DNA of 64,000 nt from Streptomyces sp. NRRL F-525 (lineage in GTDB: Bacteria; Actinomycetota; Actinomycetes; Streptomycetales; Streptomycetaceae). Positions 14,976 through 23,658 of this stretch are shown here, piece after piece. Below the pieces are notes generated by a model that was not told where the DNA came from, did no database searches, and worked only from the letters and a program-made list of their open reading frames with translations. Made by a program: the position numbers and the translations under genes. Positions within the stretch are counted from its first letter, which is position 1. Every line of letters begins with the position of its first letter. The DNA is taken from positions 62,001-126,000 of the forward strand of contig NZ_JNXE01000019.1 of NCBI RefSeq assembly GCF_000716605.1, read 5' to 3'.

Positions 14976-15839
14976 CTACTTGAGCCCGGCGGTCGCGATG
15001 CCCTGGGTGAAGTGGCGTTGCAGTACGGCGAAGACGAGCAGCACCGGCAGCACGACGAGCAGGGAGCCGGCCATGAGCATCCCGTTGCCGCCGCCGACCG
15101 TGCGGTTGGGATCGTTGGCGAACGTCGCCAGGGCCACGGGCAACGTGTACTTGCCGGGGTCGTTGGTCGCGATCAGCGGCCAGACGAAGTTGTTCCAGGA
15201 ACCGAGGAAAGTGAAGATCGTCAGGGTCGCCAGGGCGGGCTTGACCAGGGGCAGCACGATGCGCCAGAAGATGTACCACTCGCCGGCGCCGTCGATGCGG
15301 GCCGCTTCGAGGAGTTCGTCGGGGATCGACTGCATGAACTGCCGCATGAGGAAGACCCCGAAGGCCCCGGCGGCGAACGGCAGGACCAGTCCGGCGTAGG
15401 TGTCGATGAGGTTCAGCTTGGTCATCAGCACGTACAGCGGCAGCACGAGCAGGTTGCCCGGCACCATCAGGGCCGCGAGGACGATGCCGAACACCTTGGA
15501 ACGGCCGGTGAATTGGAGTTTCGCCAGCGCATAGCCGAGCATCGAGCAGAACAGCAGATTGCAGACGGTCACGAGCACCGCCACGATCAGCGAGTTCATG
15601 AAGTACCGCGCCATGTCCAACTGGTGCAGCAGGTCACGGAAGTTGGCGAGCGTCCAGTGGCTGGGGATCCACACCGGCGGGCTGGCCGTGAGGTCCTTCT
15701 TCGTCTTGAAGGCCGACAGCGCCATCCACAGGAACGGTGCGGCCATGACCAGCAGCCCCAGCGAGGCGACCGTGTACAGCAGGGGTCCTCGCACCCGGCC
15801 CGGGCGGCGGGCGGGAGCGGTCACCGTCGGCGCGGTCAT
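14976..15839 (-). CDS. Sugar ABC transporter permease (MalG type)
   Basis: A 287-residue CUT1-family inner-membrane permease. Six membrane segments are predicted, starting with the stretch after RGPLLYTVASLG. The EAA loop reads LLEAARIDGAGEWYIFWRIVLP, which docks the ATPase. The ATG at 15839 overlaps the stop of the upstream permease by four bases. No ATPase gene is in this operon, as usual for Streptomyces CUT1 importers that share the MsiK ATPase encoded elsewhere; that sharing is inference here. Confidence 0.88.
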   Translation of the reverse strand: MTAPTVTAPARRPGRVRGPLLYTVASLGLLVMAAPFLWMALSAFKTKKDLTASPPVWIPSHWTLANFRDLLHQLDMARYFMNSLIVAVLVTVCNLLFCSMLGYALAKLQFTGRSKVFGIVLAALMVPGNLLVLPLYVLMTKLNLIDTYAGLVLPFAAGAFGVFLMRQFMQSIPDELLEAARIDGAGEWYIFWRIVLPLVKPALATLTIFTFLGSWNNFVWPLIATNDPGKYTLPVALATFANDPNRTVGGGNGMLMAGSLLVVLPVLLVFAVLQRHFTQGIATAGLK

Positions 15840-16819
15840 GAGGTGTTGTCCTTCAGCAGTCGGAGCTGGAGCACCGTGATGGCCATGATCACCACGAACA
15901 GGACGTATGCCATGGCGCTCGCGTAGCCCATGTGGAAGAAGTTGAAGCCCTCCCGGTACATGTCCAGGGAGACGGTCATCGTGGCGTTGGAGGGGCCGCC
16001 CTGGGTCATCACGAAGGGCTCCTCGAACACGTTGAGGTAGCCGATCGAGGTGATGACGGTGGCGTAGAGCATCGTCGGCCGCAGCAACGGCACGGTGACG
16101 CGCCGCAGTTCCTGCCAGGCGCTCGCGCCGTCCAGCCGCGCGGCCTCGCGGACCTCGGTGGGGATGGCCTGGAGTCCGGCGATGAACAGGACCATCACGG
16201 TGCCGAGGTTGCGCCACACCGCCATCGCGATCAGCGAGGGCATGGCCCAGGTCTCGGAGCCGAGGAAGTCCGGTGCGGTCAGGCCGAGTTCGGAGGCGAG
16301 ACCGGCGACGAGCCCGTCCGAGGGGTCGAGGACGAACCGCCATACGACGGCGACCGCGACGATGGTGGTGACCACCGGGGCGTAGAAGCCGACGCGGAAG
16401 AAGGTGCGGGCGCGGTCGATGCCGTTGTTGAGAAGGACGGCGACGAGCAGTCCCAGCACGACGGTCAGCGGGACGCCGACGACCACGAAGTAGCCGGTGT
16501 TGAAGAGCGCCGTACGGAAGACGTCGTCGTCGAAGAGCCGTGTGTAGTTGTCGAAGCCGACGAACTCCGCCTCGAAGGGGCGGGTCACGTCGCGCGCCCC
16601 GAAGTCGGTGAAGCTCATCAGGAGCGTCGCGACGATCGGGAGGAGCATGAAGACGCCGAACAGCACCAGGAAGGGCGTGGAGAACAGCCAGCCGTGCAGG
16701 TTGTGCCGGCCCAGCGGACGGCCGCGTCCCGGCCCTCGCGGAGGCCCAACAGGAGCCTTGGACAGCTTGGTTGGGCCCGTGGCCGCGCTGTCGGCGGTGG
16801 ATCCGGTCACCAGGGACAT
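15836..16819 (-). CDS. Sugar ABC transporter permease (MalF type)
   Basis: A 327-residue CUT1 permease. A proline- and glycine-rich cytoplasmic N-terminus of about 45 residues precedes the first membrane segment (WLFSTPFLVLFGVFMLLP). The EAA loop is EVREAARLDGASAWQELRRV. It pairs with the 14976-15839 permease to form the channel. It starts five bases after the binding-protein gene ends and overlaps the next permease by four bases, so the three transporter genes are translationally coupled. Confidence 0.88.
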   Translation of the reverse strand: MSLVTGSTADSAATGPTKLSKAPVGPPRGPGRGRPLGRHNLHGWLFSTPFLVLFGVFMLLPIVATLLMSFTDFGARDVTRPFEAEFVGFDNYTRLFDDDVFRTALFNTGYFVVVGVPLTVVLGLLVAVLLNNGIDRARTFFRVGFYAPVVTTIVAVAVVWRFVLDPSDGLVAGLASELGLTAPDFLGSETWAMPSLIAMAVWRNLGTVMVLFIAGLQAIPTEVREAARLDGASAWQELRRVTVPLLRPTMLYATVITSIGYLNVFEEPFVMTQGGPSNATMTVSLDMYREGFNFFHMGYASAMAYVLFVVIMAITVLQLRLLKDNTS

Positions 16820-16824
16820 CGCTG

Positions 16825-18069
16825 TTACCTCACGAGCCCTTCGATCTGGGACTGGGCCTTGTCCAGCGCGTCCTTCGCGGACGAACTGCCCTGCGTGACC
16901 TGCTCGATGGCGGTGTCGACCTTGGAGGTGATCTCGGTGAGCTTCGGGTCGGACGGCGGGGTCTTGGCCGTCTCGAGTTGCCGCCGCCAGATCTTCAGGT
17001 TCGCGTCGGTGGCGAGTTCACCGGTTTCCCAGGCCGCCTTGTTGGCGGGCAGGTCGCGGGTGCGCTCGTACCAGTCGGCCTGGCCCTGGGAGTTGGTGAG
17101 CGAGGCGATGAACTGCCGTGCTGCGGCCTTGTGTTCACTGTCCGCCGAGATCGCGAGGCTGGACCCGCCGGCCATCGACACCGAGGACACGTCCGTCGGT
17201 ACGGGAGCGATCGCCCACTTGCCCTTCAGGTCCGGGTAGTTGTCGTCGAGCAGGGACATGATCCACGGCCCGCCGAAGAACATGGGCACGGAACCGGTGT
17301 TGAAGTCCTTGGTCACGTCGTAACCGGGCCGCACCGACTTCGCGCTGAGCCCCTTGTCGAAGTAACTCCCGTAGTTCTCCAGCGCCTTGACGGCCGCCGC
17401 GCTGTCGATGACAGGCTTGTCGTCCTTGGTGAGCAGCTCGCCACCCGCCGAGTACAGGAACGGGTAGAAGCTCTGCACGGTGTCCAGCCCACCCGGCTGG
17501 ATGGACAGCCCCCACTTGGCGCCGGCCTTCTTCCGGTACGCCTCGGCCGCCTGCTGCAGATCGGTCATCGTCGCCGGGGCGGTCTTGAGGCCGGCCTTCG
17601 CCGCGAGGTCGCTGCGGTAGTAGAGGACGCGGGTGTCGACGTACCACGGGACGCCGTAGGCCTTGCCGTCGTACGTCACCTGGTCCCAGGCGGCGGGGAA
17701 GAAGTCGCCCTCCTTGGCCGCCTTGGTGTCGACCGGTTCGAGGACGCCCATGTCCGCGAACTCGCCGAGGTAGGTCCCGCCCATCTGGACGACGTCGGGC
17801 AGCTTGTCGGCGGCAGCGGCGGCGACCAGCTTCTGGTGCGCCACGTCCCAGCCGACGGGGGTCACCTTCACGGTGATGTTGGAGTGCGTCTTCTCGTACG
17901 CCTTCGCGACGTCGGCGAGCTTCTCGCCCTCGGTGCCCATCGCCCAGACCGTCAGGGTCTGTTTGGCGTCGGCCGCCACCTCCGCGCCACCGGAACCACC
18001 GCAGGCGGTGAGGGTGAGCGCGGAGGCCACGGTGAGGGCGATCGAAGCGGTGGTGGCAGGGCGGCGCAT
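16825..18069 (-). CDS. Sugar ABC transporter substrate-binding lipoprotein
   Basis: A 414-residue family 1 extracellular solute-binding protein. The signal peptide ends in LTLTACGG, with the lipidated Cys near residue 23. The mature region opens KQTLTVWAMGTEGEKLADV and contains LPDVVQMGGTYLGEFADMG and PWYVDTRVLYYRSDL, the usual CUT1 pattern for oligosaccharide binding. The start ATG at 18069 has a strong AAGGAGGAG site; an upstream ATG at 18120 would place the operator inside the gene and is rejected. It is the first gene of the operon, directly downstream of the perfect inverted repeat at 18096-18124. Confidence 0.88.
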   Translation of the reverse strand: MRRPATTASIALTVASALTLTACGGSGGAEVAADAKQTLTVWAMGTEGEKLADVAKAYEKTHSNITVKVTPVGWDVAHQKLVAAAAADKLPDVVQMGGTYLGEFADMGVLEPVDTKAAKEGDFFPAAWDQVTYDGKAYGVPWYVDTRVLYYRSDLAAKAGLKTAPATMTDLQQAAEAYRKKAGAKWGLSIQPGGLDTVQSFYPFLYSAGGELLTKDDKPVIDSAAAVKALENYGSYFDKGLSAKSVRPGYDVTKDFNTGSVPMFFGGPWIMSLLDDNYPDLKGKWAIAPVPTDVSSVSMAGGSSLAISADSEHKAAARQFIASLTNSQGQADWYERTRDLPANKAAWETGELATDANLKIWRRQLETAKTPPSDPKLTEITSKVDTAIEQVTQGSSSAKDALDKAQSQIEGLVR

Positions 18070-18095
18070 GGACTGCTCCTCCTTGAGCGTTCCGG

Positions 18096-18124
18096 ATGTA
18101 TGCGCTTCCTGTAAGCGCATACAT
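18096..18124 (-). promoter_or_regulatory. Perfect 12-bp-arm operator of the sugar operon
   Basis: ATGTATGCGCTT (18096-18107) and AAGCGCATACAT (18113-18124) are exact reverse complements around CCTGT. It lies 27 bases before the binding-protein start. TGTAAGCGCATACA at 18110-18123 matches 13 of 14 bases of TGTAAGCGCATTCA at 23545, in front of the LacI-family gene, so that regulator is the likely ligand. Confidence 0.8.
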
Positions 18125-18420
18125 CACTCTCGTGCACGAATTCCGGGGCGGGCAAGGGGCTCTCGGTCACGCTCCCGTAACGACTGGGACATCCGGCGAT
18201 GACATCGAATCCGTGTCGAGGCATTTCGTGTTTTCGGGTGCTTTTGATGTCGCCGTACGGGGATAGTTCGGTGGATTCCCCGATGCGTTCGTGGGTGGCG
18301 ATCGGCGACGATGGGTGTGGGTGCTGCTTGTGTTTCGCTCCTGCCCGGGGGGCTTGGGCTGACCGGGGTCGCGTTCTTCATTCGCGTACGGAAGGGGCGG
18401 GCGCCGGGGCTTCGTGCGCC
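18125..18420. other. Gap without a confident gene
   Basis: Between the operator and the repeats at 18421 there are about 300 bases with somewhat lower GC around 18215-18270. This must hold the promoters of the sugar operon (leftward) and of the repeat-protein gene (rightward). An open frame reads through from 18199 in frame with the downstream gene, but has no ribosome binding site or recognisable protein content. Confidence 0.5.
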
Positions 18421-18494
18421 GAGGGGGACGCAGGTATCCCGAGGGGGAATGCAGGCATGAGGGGGGACGCAGGCACGAGGGGGGATGCGGGTAT
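18421..18494 (+). repeat. 18-nt tandem repeats at the start of the repeat-protein gene
   Basis: One 20-nt unit (18421-18440) and three 18-nt units (18441, 18459, 18477) of the form GAGGGGGGACGCAGGCAC. The 18-nt period is in frame with the following gene and would encode RGDAGM/T six-residue repeats if translation began earlier. The last unit ends inside the chosen ATG at 18493. Confidence 0.7.
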
Positions 18495-20112
18495 GTCGAA
18501 GAGGCTGGCCCTGTGGGGCGAGGATCTTTTCTTGAGTCGGGAGTGGGAGCGGCGTCGCGGTCTCGCGCCGGAGAGTCATGCGGAACTCGGCCTGGTGCAA
18601 CGGGGGTTCGAGCCCTGTCTGCTGACCGCGCTCCGGCTGTCGCTGGGGACGGAGCTGGACACTCGTGTCTCGACCGGGTGGTTCCGGCAGGCGCTGGCCC
18701 GCACGGGATATCTCGCCCGCGCGGCCGAGTCGGCGTACACGATCAGCGACGAGGGGAAGCGGGGTGAGGAACTCCTGACCCTGGTGAAGGCCGCGGCCAA
18801 CGCCGAAGACCTGCCCTGCGCACAGGAGTTGGCCGAGTCGATCACCGAGCGCCAACTGCGGGACATGGCGCTCGTCGCCCTGGTACCGGTGTGGGCCCGG
18901 GCCGGGGAACGCGATCGGGCTGTCGCCGTGGCGGAGAGCGTCCGCTACCCGCACAACTGGGGGAAAGTCTGGGCGTTGTTGGCGAAGGTGGTGGTGGACA
19001 ACGGTGACACTCCCGACGCCCTGGGGTTCGCCGATCGCGCCGACGCCGAGGTGAGTTCCTCGGGTTTCGACGGGACGGGAGAGGTGCTTGCCCTTCTCGC
19101 GGAGGTGGCCGAGGCCGCCGGCGACCAGGTCCGGGCGGCCATGCTCGCCGACCGGGTCGAGGACTTCGCGCGGTCCCATAGACGGAACCCTTGGAGTCAA
19201 CCCGGGCCGCTGGCGCGGGTGTTGGTCCGGGAGGCGTTGGGAGGGGACTTTGACCGGATCGATGCGCTGCTGGGCCGACGGCTCGGGAGCGGGAGCGCAC
19301 CCGAAGGCGGGGAGAGGTCATGGGGAGGTGACGAAACCGGCGGCCAAGGGATGGCTCGCCGCGGGGGCGCGGATCCGGACCTGCTCGTCAAAGCCCTGCC
19401 GGCGCCCCGTTCCCCTTTCGGACTCTCGGACATGGCCTATGTGCTGGACGCGGTCGCGGAGGCCGGTGCCCAGGATGTCGCCCTCGCCCTGACGGACCGG
19501 GCGGAGGCGCTGCTCGACACCGCCGTCGGCGCTGATCACGGCCATCTGCTGCACGCCCTGACCCTTCTGCTGGCCCGCCGCGGGCAGGTCGAGCGGGCCA
19601 TGGCGCTGGTCGAGCGGATCGTCCCCGAGTGGCGCGCGGGGCGACAGGCGGAGATCGTCGGGCAGTTGGCCCGCTACGGCGACACGGGCCGGGCCGAGGC
19701 TCTCGCGTACAGGATCACCGACCGCCGGGCGCAGACCAGGGCGTTGATCGACGTGGTCCGGGAGTTGGCCCGGCGCGGCGATCCGGATCGGGCCGAGACC
19801 GTGGCCCACTCGATCACCGACCGCTGGTCGAAAGGCGAGGCGCTGATCGCGGTCGTCCGGGAACTCGCCCGGCACGGCGATCCGGACCGGGCCGAAGCCC
19901 TCGCCCACTCGATCGCCTACCGCGCGACACGGGCCCGCGCACTGGCCGTACTCGCGGAGCTGTCCGATCCGCCCCGCGCCCGCAGACTCGCCGTACAGAT
20001 CATGGTGGTCGACGGGTGGCAGGCTGCCCTGCCCCTGCTGGAACGGATCGCGCCCCGGGCGGTGGTGACCGTCGCCGATCAGGCCGACGCGCCGCTGCGC
20101 GACGGGGCGTGA
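18493..20112 (+). CDS. Helical-repeat protein of unknown function
   Basis: About 539 residues, no signal peptide or membrane segment. The C-terminal third contains near-identical 33-residue repeats, each with the pattern RAE-(A/T)-(L/V)-A-(H/Y)-(S/R)-I-(T/A), followed by ALIxVVRELARxGDPD; earlier copies are more diverged (AQELAESITERQLRDMALVAL). This is the look of an alpha-helical TPR/HEAT-like solenoid. The middle has a low-complexity Gly/Ser/Glu linker around residue 270. The start is uncertain: ATG 18493 has a G-rich site before it, while ATG 18457 or further upstream in-frame codons would add RGDAG repeats. It precedes a WD40-type gene by 87 bases on the same strand. I do not recognise the family. 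Confidence 0.6.
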   Translation: MSKRLALWGEDLFLSREWERRRGLAPESHAELGLVQRGFEPCLLTALRLSLGTELDTRVSTGWFRQALARTGYLARAAESAYTISDEGKRGEELLTLVKAAANAEDLPCAQELAESITERQLRDMALVALVPVWARAGERDRAVAVAESVRYPHNWGKVWALLAKVVVDNGDTPDALGFADRADAEVSSSGFDGTGEVLALLAEVAEAAGDQVRAAMLADRVEDFARSHRRNPWSQPGPLARVLVREALGGDFDRIDALLGRRLGSGSAPEGGERSWGGDETGGQGMARRGGADPDLLVKALPAPRSPFGLSDMAYVLDAVAEAGAQDVALALTDRAEALLDTAVGADHGHLLHALTLLLARRGQVERAMALVERIVPEWRAGRQAEIVGQLARYGDTGRAEALAYRITDRRAQTRALIDVVRELARRGDPDRAETVAHSITDRWSKGEALIAVVRELARHGDPDRAEALAHSIAYRATRARALAVLAELSDPPRARRLAVQIMVVDGWQAALPLLERIAPRAVVTVADQADAPLRDGA

Positions 20113-20199
20113 CGTGCCCGCCCCGCACCGGGAACCCGCCGCCTCCCTCCGTTCTCTTTCCTTCCGCTCCTTGTCACTGCCGACTGCGAGACTCACCCC

Positions 20200-22242
20200 A
20201 TGATTCAGAAGTTGCCCCTGAACAGCCCGCGTTGGCGTGACCTCGACGGTGTGACGGCCGAGGAGGTGCAAGTGCTCCTGGAGCACATGACCTCGACTGC
20301 CGTCACGGGCGCCGACGTTGACTGGCGGCAGACCTGGACGCACATGACCGACGACCTGCTGGCCGACGGAACGGTCTACAACAGCGCCTACGCGGCCCTC
20401 CCCCATCTCGTCGAGGCGGCTGCGGAGTTGCCACCGGAGCAGTCCGTGGACTTCTGGGTGGACATGGGCTTCATCGTGACCGCGGAGGACAGGCCCCCCG
20501 TCCCGGCCGATCTGGAGCCGGCGTTCAGCGCCGCGCTCCGGCTGGCCGAGCGGGCGGCCGCGCGGAGCCTCCTCGACGCCGGCGTTCCCGCGAAGGTCTG
20601 CGGCCAACTCGCCCTGAGCTGCGTCGCCTTCGCCGGTCACCGCATCGGTGCGGCGCTGTGGAAGGTCGAACCCGGCGAAACTTACCTTCAGTTGGTGTGT
20701 CCTGAGTGCGAGTCCGACACCGAGATACTCAAGTTCTTCGTGGACCCGGGACATCCGCCCTTCGGGGCACCCGAGTTGCCCGACCCGGAACGCGCCCGCC
20801 AGGGACAGCACCCCTGGGGCGAGGTCGCCGACGCACTGCGGGCGGAGACGCTGGGGCAGGAGTGGGAGCCCTTCCTCCGGGTGGCGCGTGCCGTCGCGGC
20901 GGCCGGGGTTCCCGTCGAAACACCGGAGCCTGCCGTCCTGTGCCTGGTCGCCGGGATGGTCGCGGCCAAGGGCGCCCCGCACTGGGCCGGCAGCGAATGG
21001 GCCCGCCAACTGGCCTTGCTCGCCGGGCACTTCCGCTGCTGGAACTGCGAACAGAGCTGGACGATCGCCGACGGCCTGGTGGAGAACCCGGACGGCGCCC
21101 GTCCGCAGGGCGCTCCCACGCCGACATCGACGGCGCAGCCCACGGCAGTCGAACCAGCCGGGACAGCAGCAGGTGAAACACCCGGAGCACCCACCCGTCT
21201 ACGGCAGGACGGCAACGTTCTGCTCGCGACTGACGGCACGCCCTGGGGCCGTATGACCGTCTTCTCCAATTCCGCGTTCTCCGATTCCGCACCGGACTCG
21301 TCCGGCGCCGTCGACTCGCTCACGCCGGTGCCCCTCCCCGGCGGGACGACGCTCGTGGCCGGTGCCGGGGACAGGGGCAAAGTGTGTCTGTGGGACGCGA
21401 CCAACGGCCGACTCGTCCACGGGCCACTCGCTGAACATCCCGACCGTGTCCGCGCGTTGACGGCGCTGCCCCTCCCCGATGGCCGCGTCCTCCTCGCGAG
21501 CGGAGGCGACTCCGGGTCGATCGGCCTGTGGGATGCCGTCACTGGGCGGCCGGTTCGCGAACCCGTCGCCAACTGGCTCGGCGAGGTGACCGGGATGTGC
21601 ACCGCGACTCTCGCCGACGGCCGGATCCTCCTCGTCACCGCCACCTCCCGGGGCGCGGTCCGGTTGAGGGACCCGGCCACGGGTGAACCCGTCGGGCGGC
21701 TCAACCCCTCCGGCCGTCCGATCCGGTCGATCGCCTCCGTCGCGGTCGTCGGCGGCCATACGTTGATCGCGGCCGCGGACACCCAGGGCGGCGTCCACAT
21801 GTGGGATCCGGCCGTCGACGACCCCTGGGACCCGGGCGCGGCCGTGCAGTTGAAGGACCGTGCGCTCAGCGATGCCGGACACCGGGTGGCAGCTGTCGCG
21901 GCGGTGCCCACGCCCGACGGAACCCTGTTGGCCACCGCCGACGATCGCGGCGTAGTCATGCTGTGGGACCCGGCCACCGGAACGCCGGTCGGCGAGGGAC
22001 TGCCTCCCGCGACGGGCACCGCGGGCCCACCGGTCATGGCCGCCGCCACAGCACACGACGGGCGCACCGTCCTGGTCACCGGCGCCAGGCGCGGGCACGA
22101 CCTGCGGGTATGGGAGCCGACGACCGGCGCGGTCCGGCAGATATCCCTGGAGGTGACCATCACCTGCTTGGCCGCCGCAGGCTCCGACGTGATCGTCGGA
22201 CACGACCGCGGAGTTCTCGGAATCCCGCTCACGAGGCAGTGA
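20200..22242 (+). CDS. HEAT-like N-terminus plus WD40-like beta-propeller, unknown function
   Basis: A 680-residue cytosolic protein in two parts. Residues 1-300 look helical (VYNSAYAALPHLVEAAAELP resembles HEAT-type immunity and scaffold proteins) and include two CxxC pairs, VCPECES and CWNCEQ, about 120 residues apart, possibly a zinc site. After a Pro/Thr/Ala linker (residues about 305-335), six WD40-like blades follow, each ending in a variant of LWD or MWDPATG: VCLWDATNG, IGLWDAVTG, VRLRDPATG, VHMWDPAV, VMLWDPATG and LRVWEPTTG. Such proteins usually act as interaction scaffolds. No partner enzyme is adjacent; the upstream solenoid gene may be its companion. Function unknown. Confidence 0.65.
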   Translation: MIQKLPLNSPRWRDLDGVTAEEVQVLLEHMTSTAVTGADVDWRQTWTHMTDDLLADGTVYNSAYAALPHLVEAAAELPPEQSVDFWVDMGFIVTAEDRPPVPADLEPAFSAALRLAERAAARSLLDAGVPAKVCGQLALSCVAFAGHRIGAALWKVEPGETYLQLVCPECESDTEILKFFVDPGHPPFGAPELPDPERARQGQHPWGEVADALRAETLGQEWEPFLRVARAVAAAGVPVETPEPAVLCLVAGMVAAKGAPHWAGSEWARQLALLAGHFRCWNCEQSWTIADGLVENPDGARPQGAPTPTSTAQPTAVEPAGTAAGETPGAPTRLRQDGNVLLATDGTPWGRMTVFSNSAFSDSAPDSSGAVDSLTPVPLPGGTTLVAGAGDRGKVCLWDATNGRLVHGPLAEHPDRVRALTALPLPDGRVLLASGGDSGSIGLWDAVTGRPVREPVANWLGEVTGMCTATLADGRILLVTATSRGAVRLRDPATGEPVGRLNPSGRPIRSIASVAVVGGHTLIAAADTQGGVHMWDPAVDDPWDPGAAVQLKDRALSDAGHRVAAVAAVPTPDGTLLATADDRGVVMLWDPATGTPVGEGLPPATGTAGPPVMAAATAHDGRTVLVTGARRGHDLRVWEPTTGAVRQISLEVTITCLAAAGSDVIVGHDRGVLGIPLTRQ

Positions 22243-22322
22243 ACCGACCCCGTTCCGACCCACCGGCAACCACTGCGAACCCTTGACTATCCGTCAGACG
22301 AACTCGTCAACCCGCCCACAAA

Positions 22323-23417
22323 CTAGCCCAGTTGAGTTCCGCTTCCCTCAACCTCACCGCACCCACAGCTACCCCGACGCACCACGGTCACCGGGAGCAT
22401 CAGCGACACGGGTTCCTTGTCGGGCCCTCCGCTGAGTCGCTGGACGAGCAACTCGGCCGCTTGCTCCCCCAGCCGCAGCATGGGCTGACGCACCGTCGTC
22501 AGGGCCGGCCGTACGAGCCGGCCGAGCGGGATCCCGTCGAAGCCCGTCACCACCACGTCCTCGGGGACGCGCAGCCCCCGCCGCTGCAACGCGTGCAGGG
22601 CGCCGACGGCCATCTGGTCGTTGGCGAAGAGGAGCGCCTCGGGCAGCGGGTCCTCGCGGTCGGCCAGGGCGTTCACCGCGTCGGCCCCGTCGGCCTGCCT
22701 CATCATCGGCATCCGTAGGACCGGTCCATCGGCCGTTTCCACGTCCGCTGCGGCACAGGCCTCCAGGAAGCCCCGGAAGCGGGCCTCGACGTCCGGCGAC
22801 TCCTCGGCCGAGCCGATGTACGCGAGGCGCCGCAGGCCGTGGTCCTCGATGAGGTGGCGGGTCAGTTCGCGCTGGCCGTCGGAGTTGGCGACCTCCAGGT
22901 GGTCCAGGTGGTCGAGGTGGTCGCCGCCCTCGCGGGGGCCGGCGAGCATCACCACGGGCTGGCGGCGGGAGATCACCTCCAGTTCCTCGGTCGGCACGGT
23001 ACGTGCCATGACGGCGAACCCGTCGACGCGTCCCGCCACCTTGGCCACCAGGCTCTCCGGCCCGCCCTTCAACGAGGCGGCGATCAACAGCGCGTATCCG
23101 TGCCGACGGGCGGTGCGTTCCATGCCGCGGATGATCTGGTCGGAGTAGAGCATCGCCGCGTCGTCGTCCTCGGCGTCGGTGTCCTCCGCGTCCGGATCGG
23201 AGTAGTCGGGGAAGCACAGCCCCAGGACACCGGTGCTACGGCTGGCCAGCCCGCGCGCGTTGCCGCTGGGTACGTAGCCGAGTTCCCGGGCGGCCGCGAG
23301 AACCCGCTCCCGGGTCTGGGCCCGCACCGAGTCGGGGTTGCGGTAGACGCGGGACACCGTGGCGATCGAGACGCCGGACCGGTTGGCCACGTCGTACACG
23401 GTGGGGACGGTACTCAT
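22323..23417 (-). CDS. LacI-family transcriptional regulator
   Basis: A 364-residue repressor. The N-terminal helix-turn-helix is VYDVANRSGVSIATVSRVYR, followed by the hinge YVPSGNARGLASRSTGVLG. The remainder is a periplasmic-binding-protein-like effector domain (DGFAVMARTVPTEE, LLFANDQMAVGALHAL, VVTGFDGIPLGRLVRPALTTVRQP). An unusual acidic insertion (PDAEDTDAEDDDAA) lies at about residues 75-90, and a HLDHLDHLE stutter at about 170. The C-terminus ends with an SCGCGE stretch. It most likely controls the sugar operon at 12128-18069, since the operator core found there is repeated upstream of this gene, implying autoregulation too. Confidence 0.85.
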   Translation of the reverse strand: MSTVPTVYDVANRSGVSIATVSRVYRNPDSVRAQTRERVLAAARELGYVPSGNARGLASRSTGVLGLCFPDYSDPDAEDTDAEDDDAAMLYSDQIIRGMERTARRHGYALLIAASLKGGPESLVAKVAGRVDGFAVMARTVPTEELEVISRRQPVVMLAGPREGGDHLDHLDHLEVANSDGQRELTRHLIEDHGLRRLAYIGSAEESPDVEARFRGFLEACAAADVETADGPVLRMPMMRQADGADAVNALADREDPLPEALLFANDQMAVGALHALQRRGLRVPEDVVVTGFDGIPLGRLVRPALTTVRQPMLRLGEQAAELLVQRLSGGPDKEPVSLMLPVTVVRRGSCGCGEVEGSGTQLG

Positions 23418-23460
23418 GGGACGGAATCCTCATGTGGTCGGTGCACATCGCGGCGTCAGC

Positions 23461-23551
23461 GCGCGATGGTTGCACGGGATGCAAGGACGGGATGCAAGGA
23501 CGGGATGCAAGGACGTGATGTCAGTACGCGATGCCAGCACGTGATGTAAGC
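23461..23551. repeat. Seven 13-nt tandem repeats upstream of the LacI-family gene
   Basis: Units of 13 nt start at 23461, 23474, 23487, 23500, 23513, 23526 and 23539. Three are identical (ACGGGATGCAAGG); the others drift (ACGTGATGTCAGT, ACGCGATGCCAGC, ACGTGATGTAAGC). The last unit merges into the operator core TGTAAGCGCATTCA, so the units may be decayed or expanding half-sites. Confidence 0.75.
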
Positions 23552-23558
23552 GCATTCA
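23545..23558 (-). promoter_or_regulatory. Operator core TGTAAGCGCATTCA upstream of the LacI-family gene
   Basis: It matches 13 of 14 bases of the sugar-operon operator half at 18110-18123. It lies about 130 bases upstream of the repressor start and 100 bases upstream of the acyltransferase start, so it could serve autoregulation. Confidence 0.55.
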
Positions 23559-23658
23559 CCCTAGGGGTTGACCAGGTCAGGAGCAAGGCGCCGAGTCGGG
23601 GGCGGCGGACCGTCGGTGGGGTGAGTACGCGTACTCATGCCCCCGGCCGCCCCGCCGC

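Noticed and set aside
18199..18492. Earlier start for the helical-repeat protein
   Set aside because: The added residues show no conservation and lack a ribosome site; only the RGDAG repeats just before 18493 remain a possible alternative.
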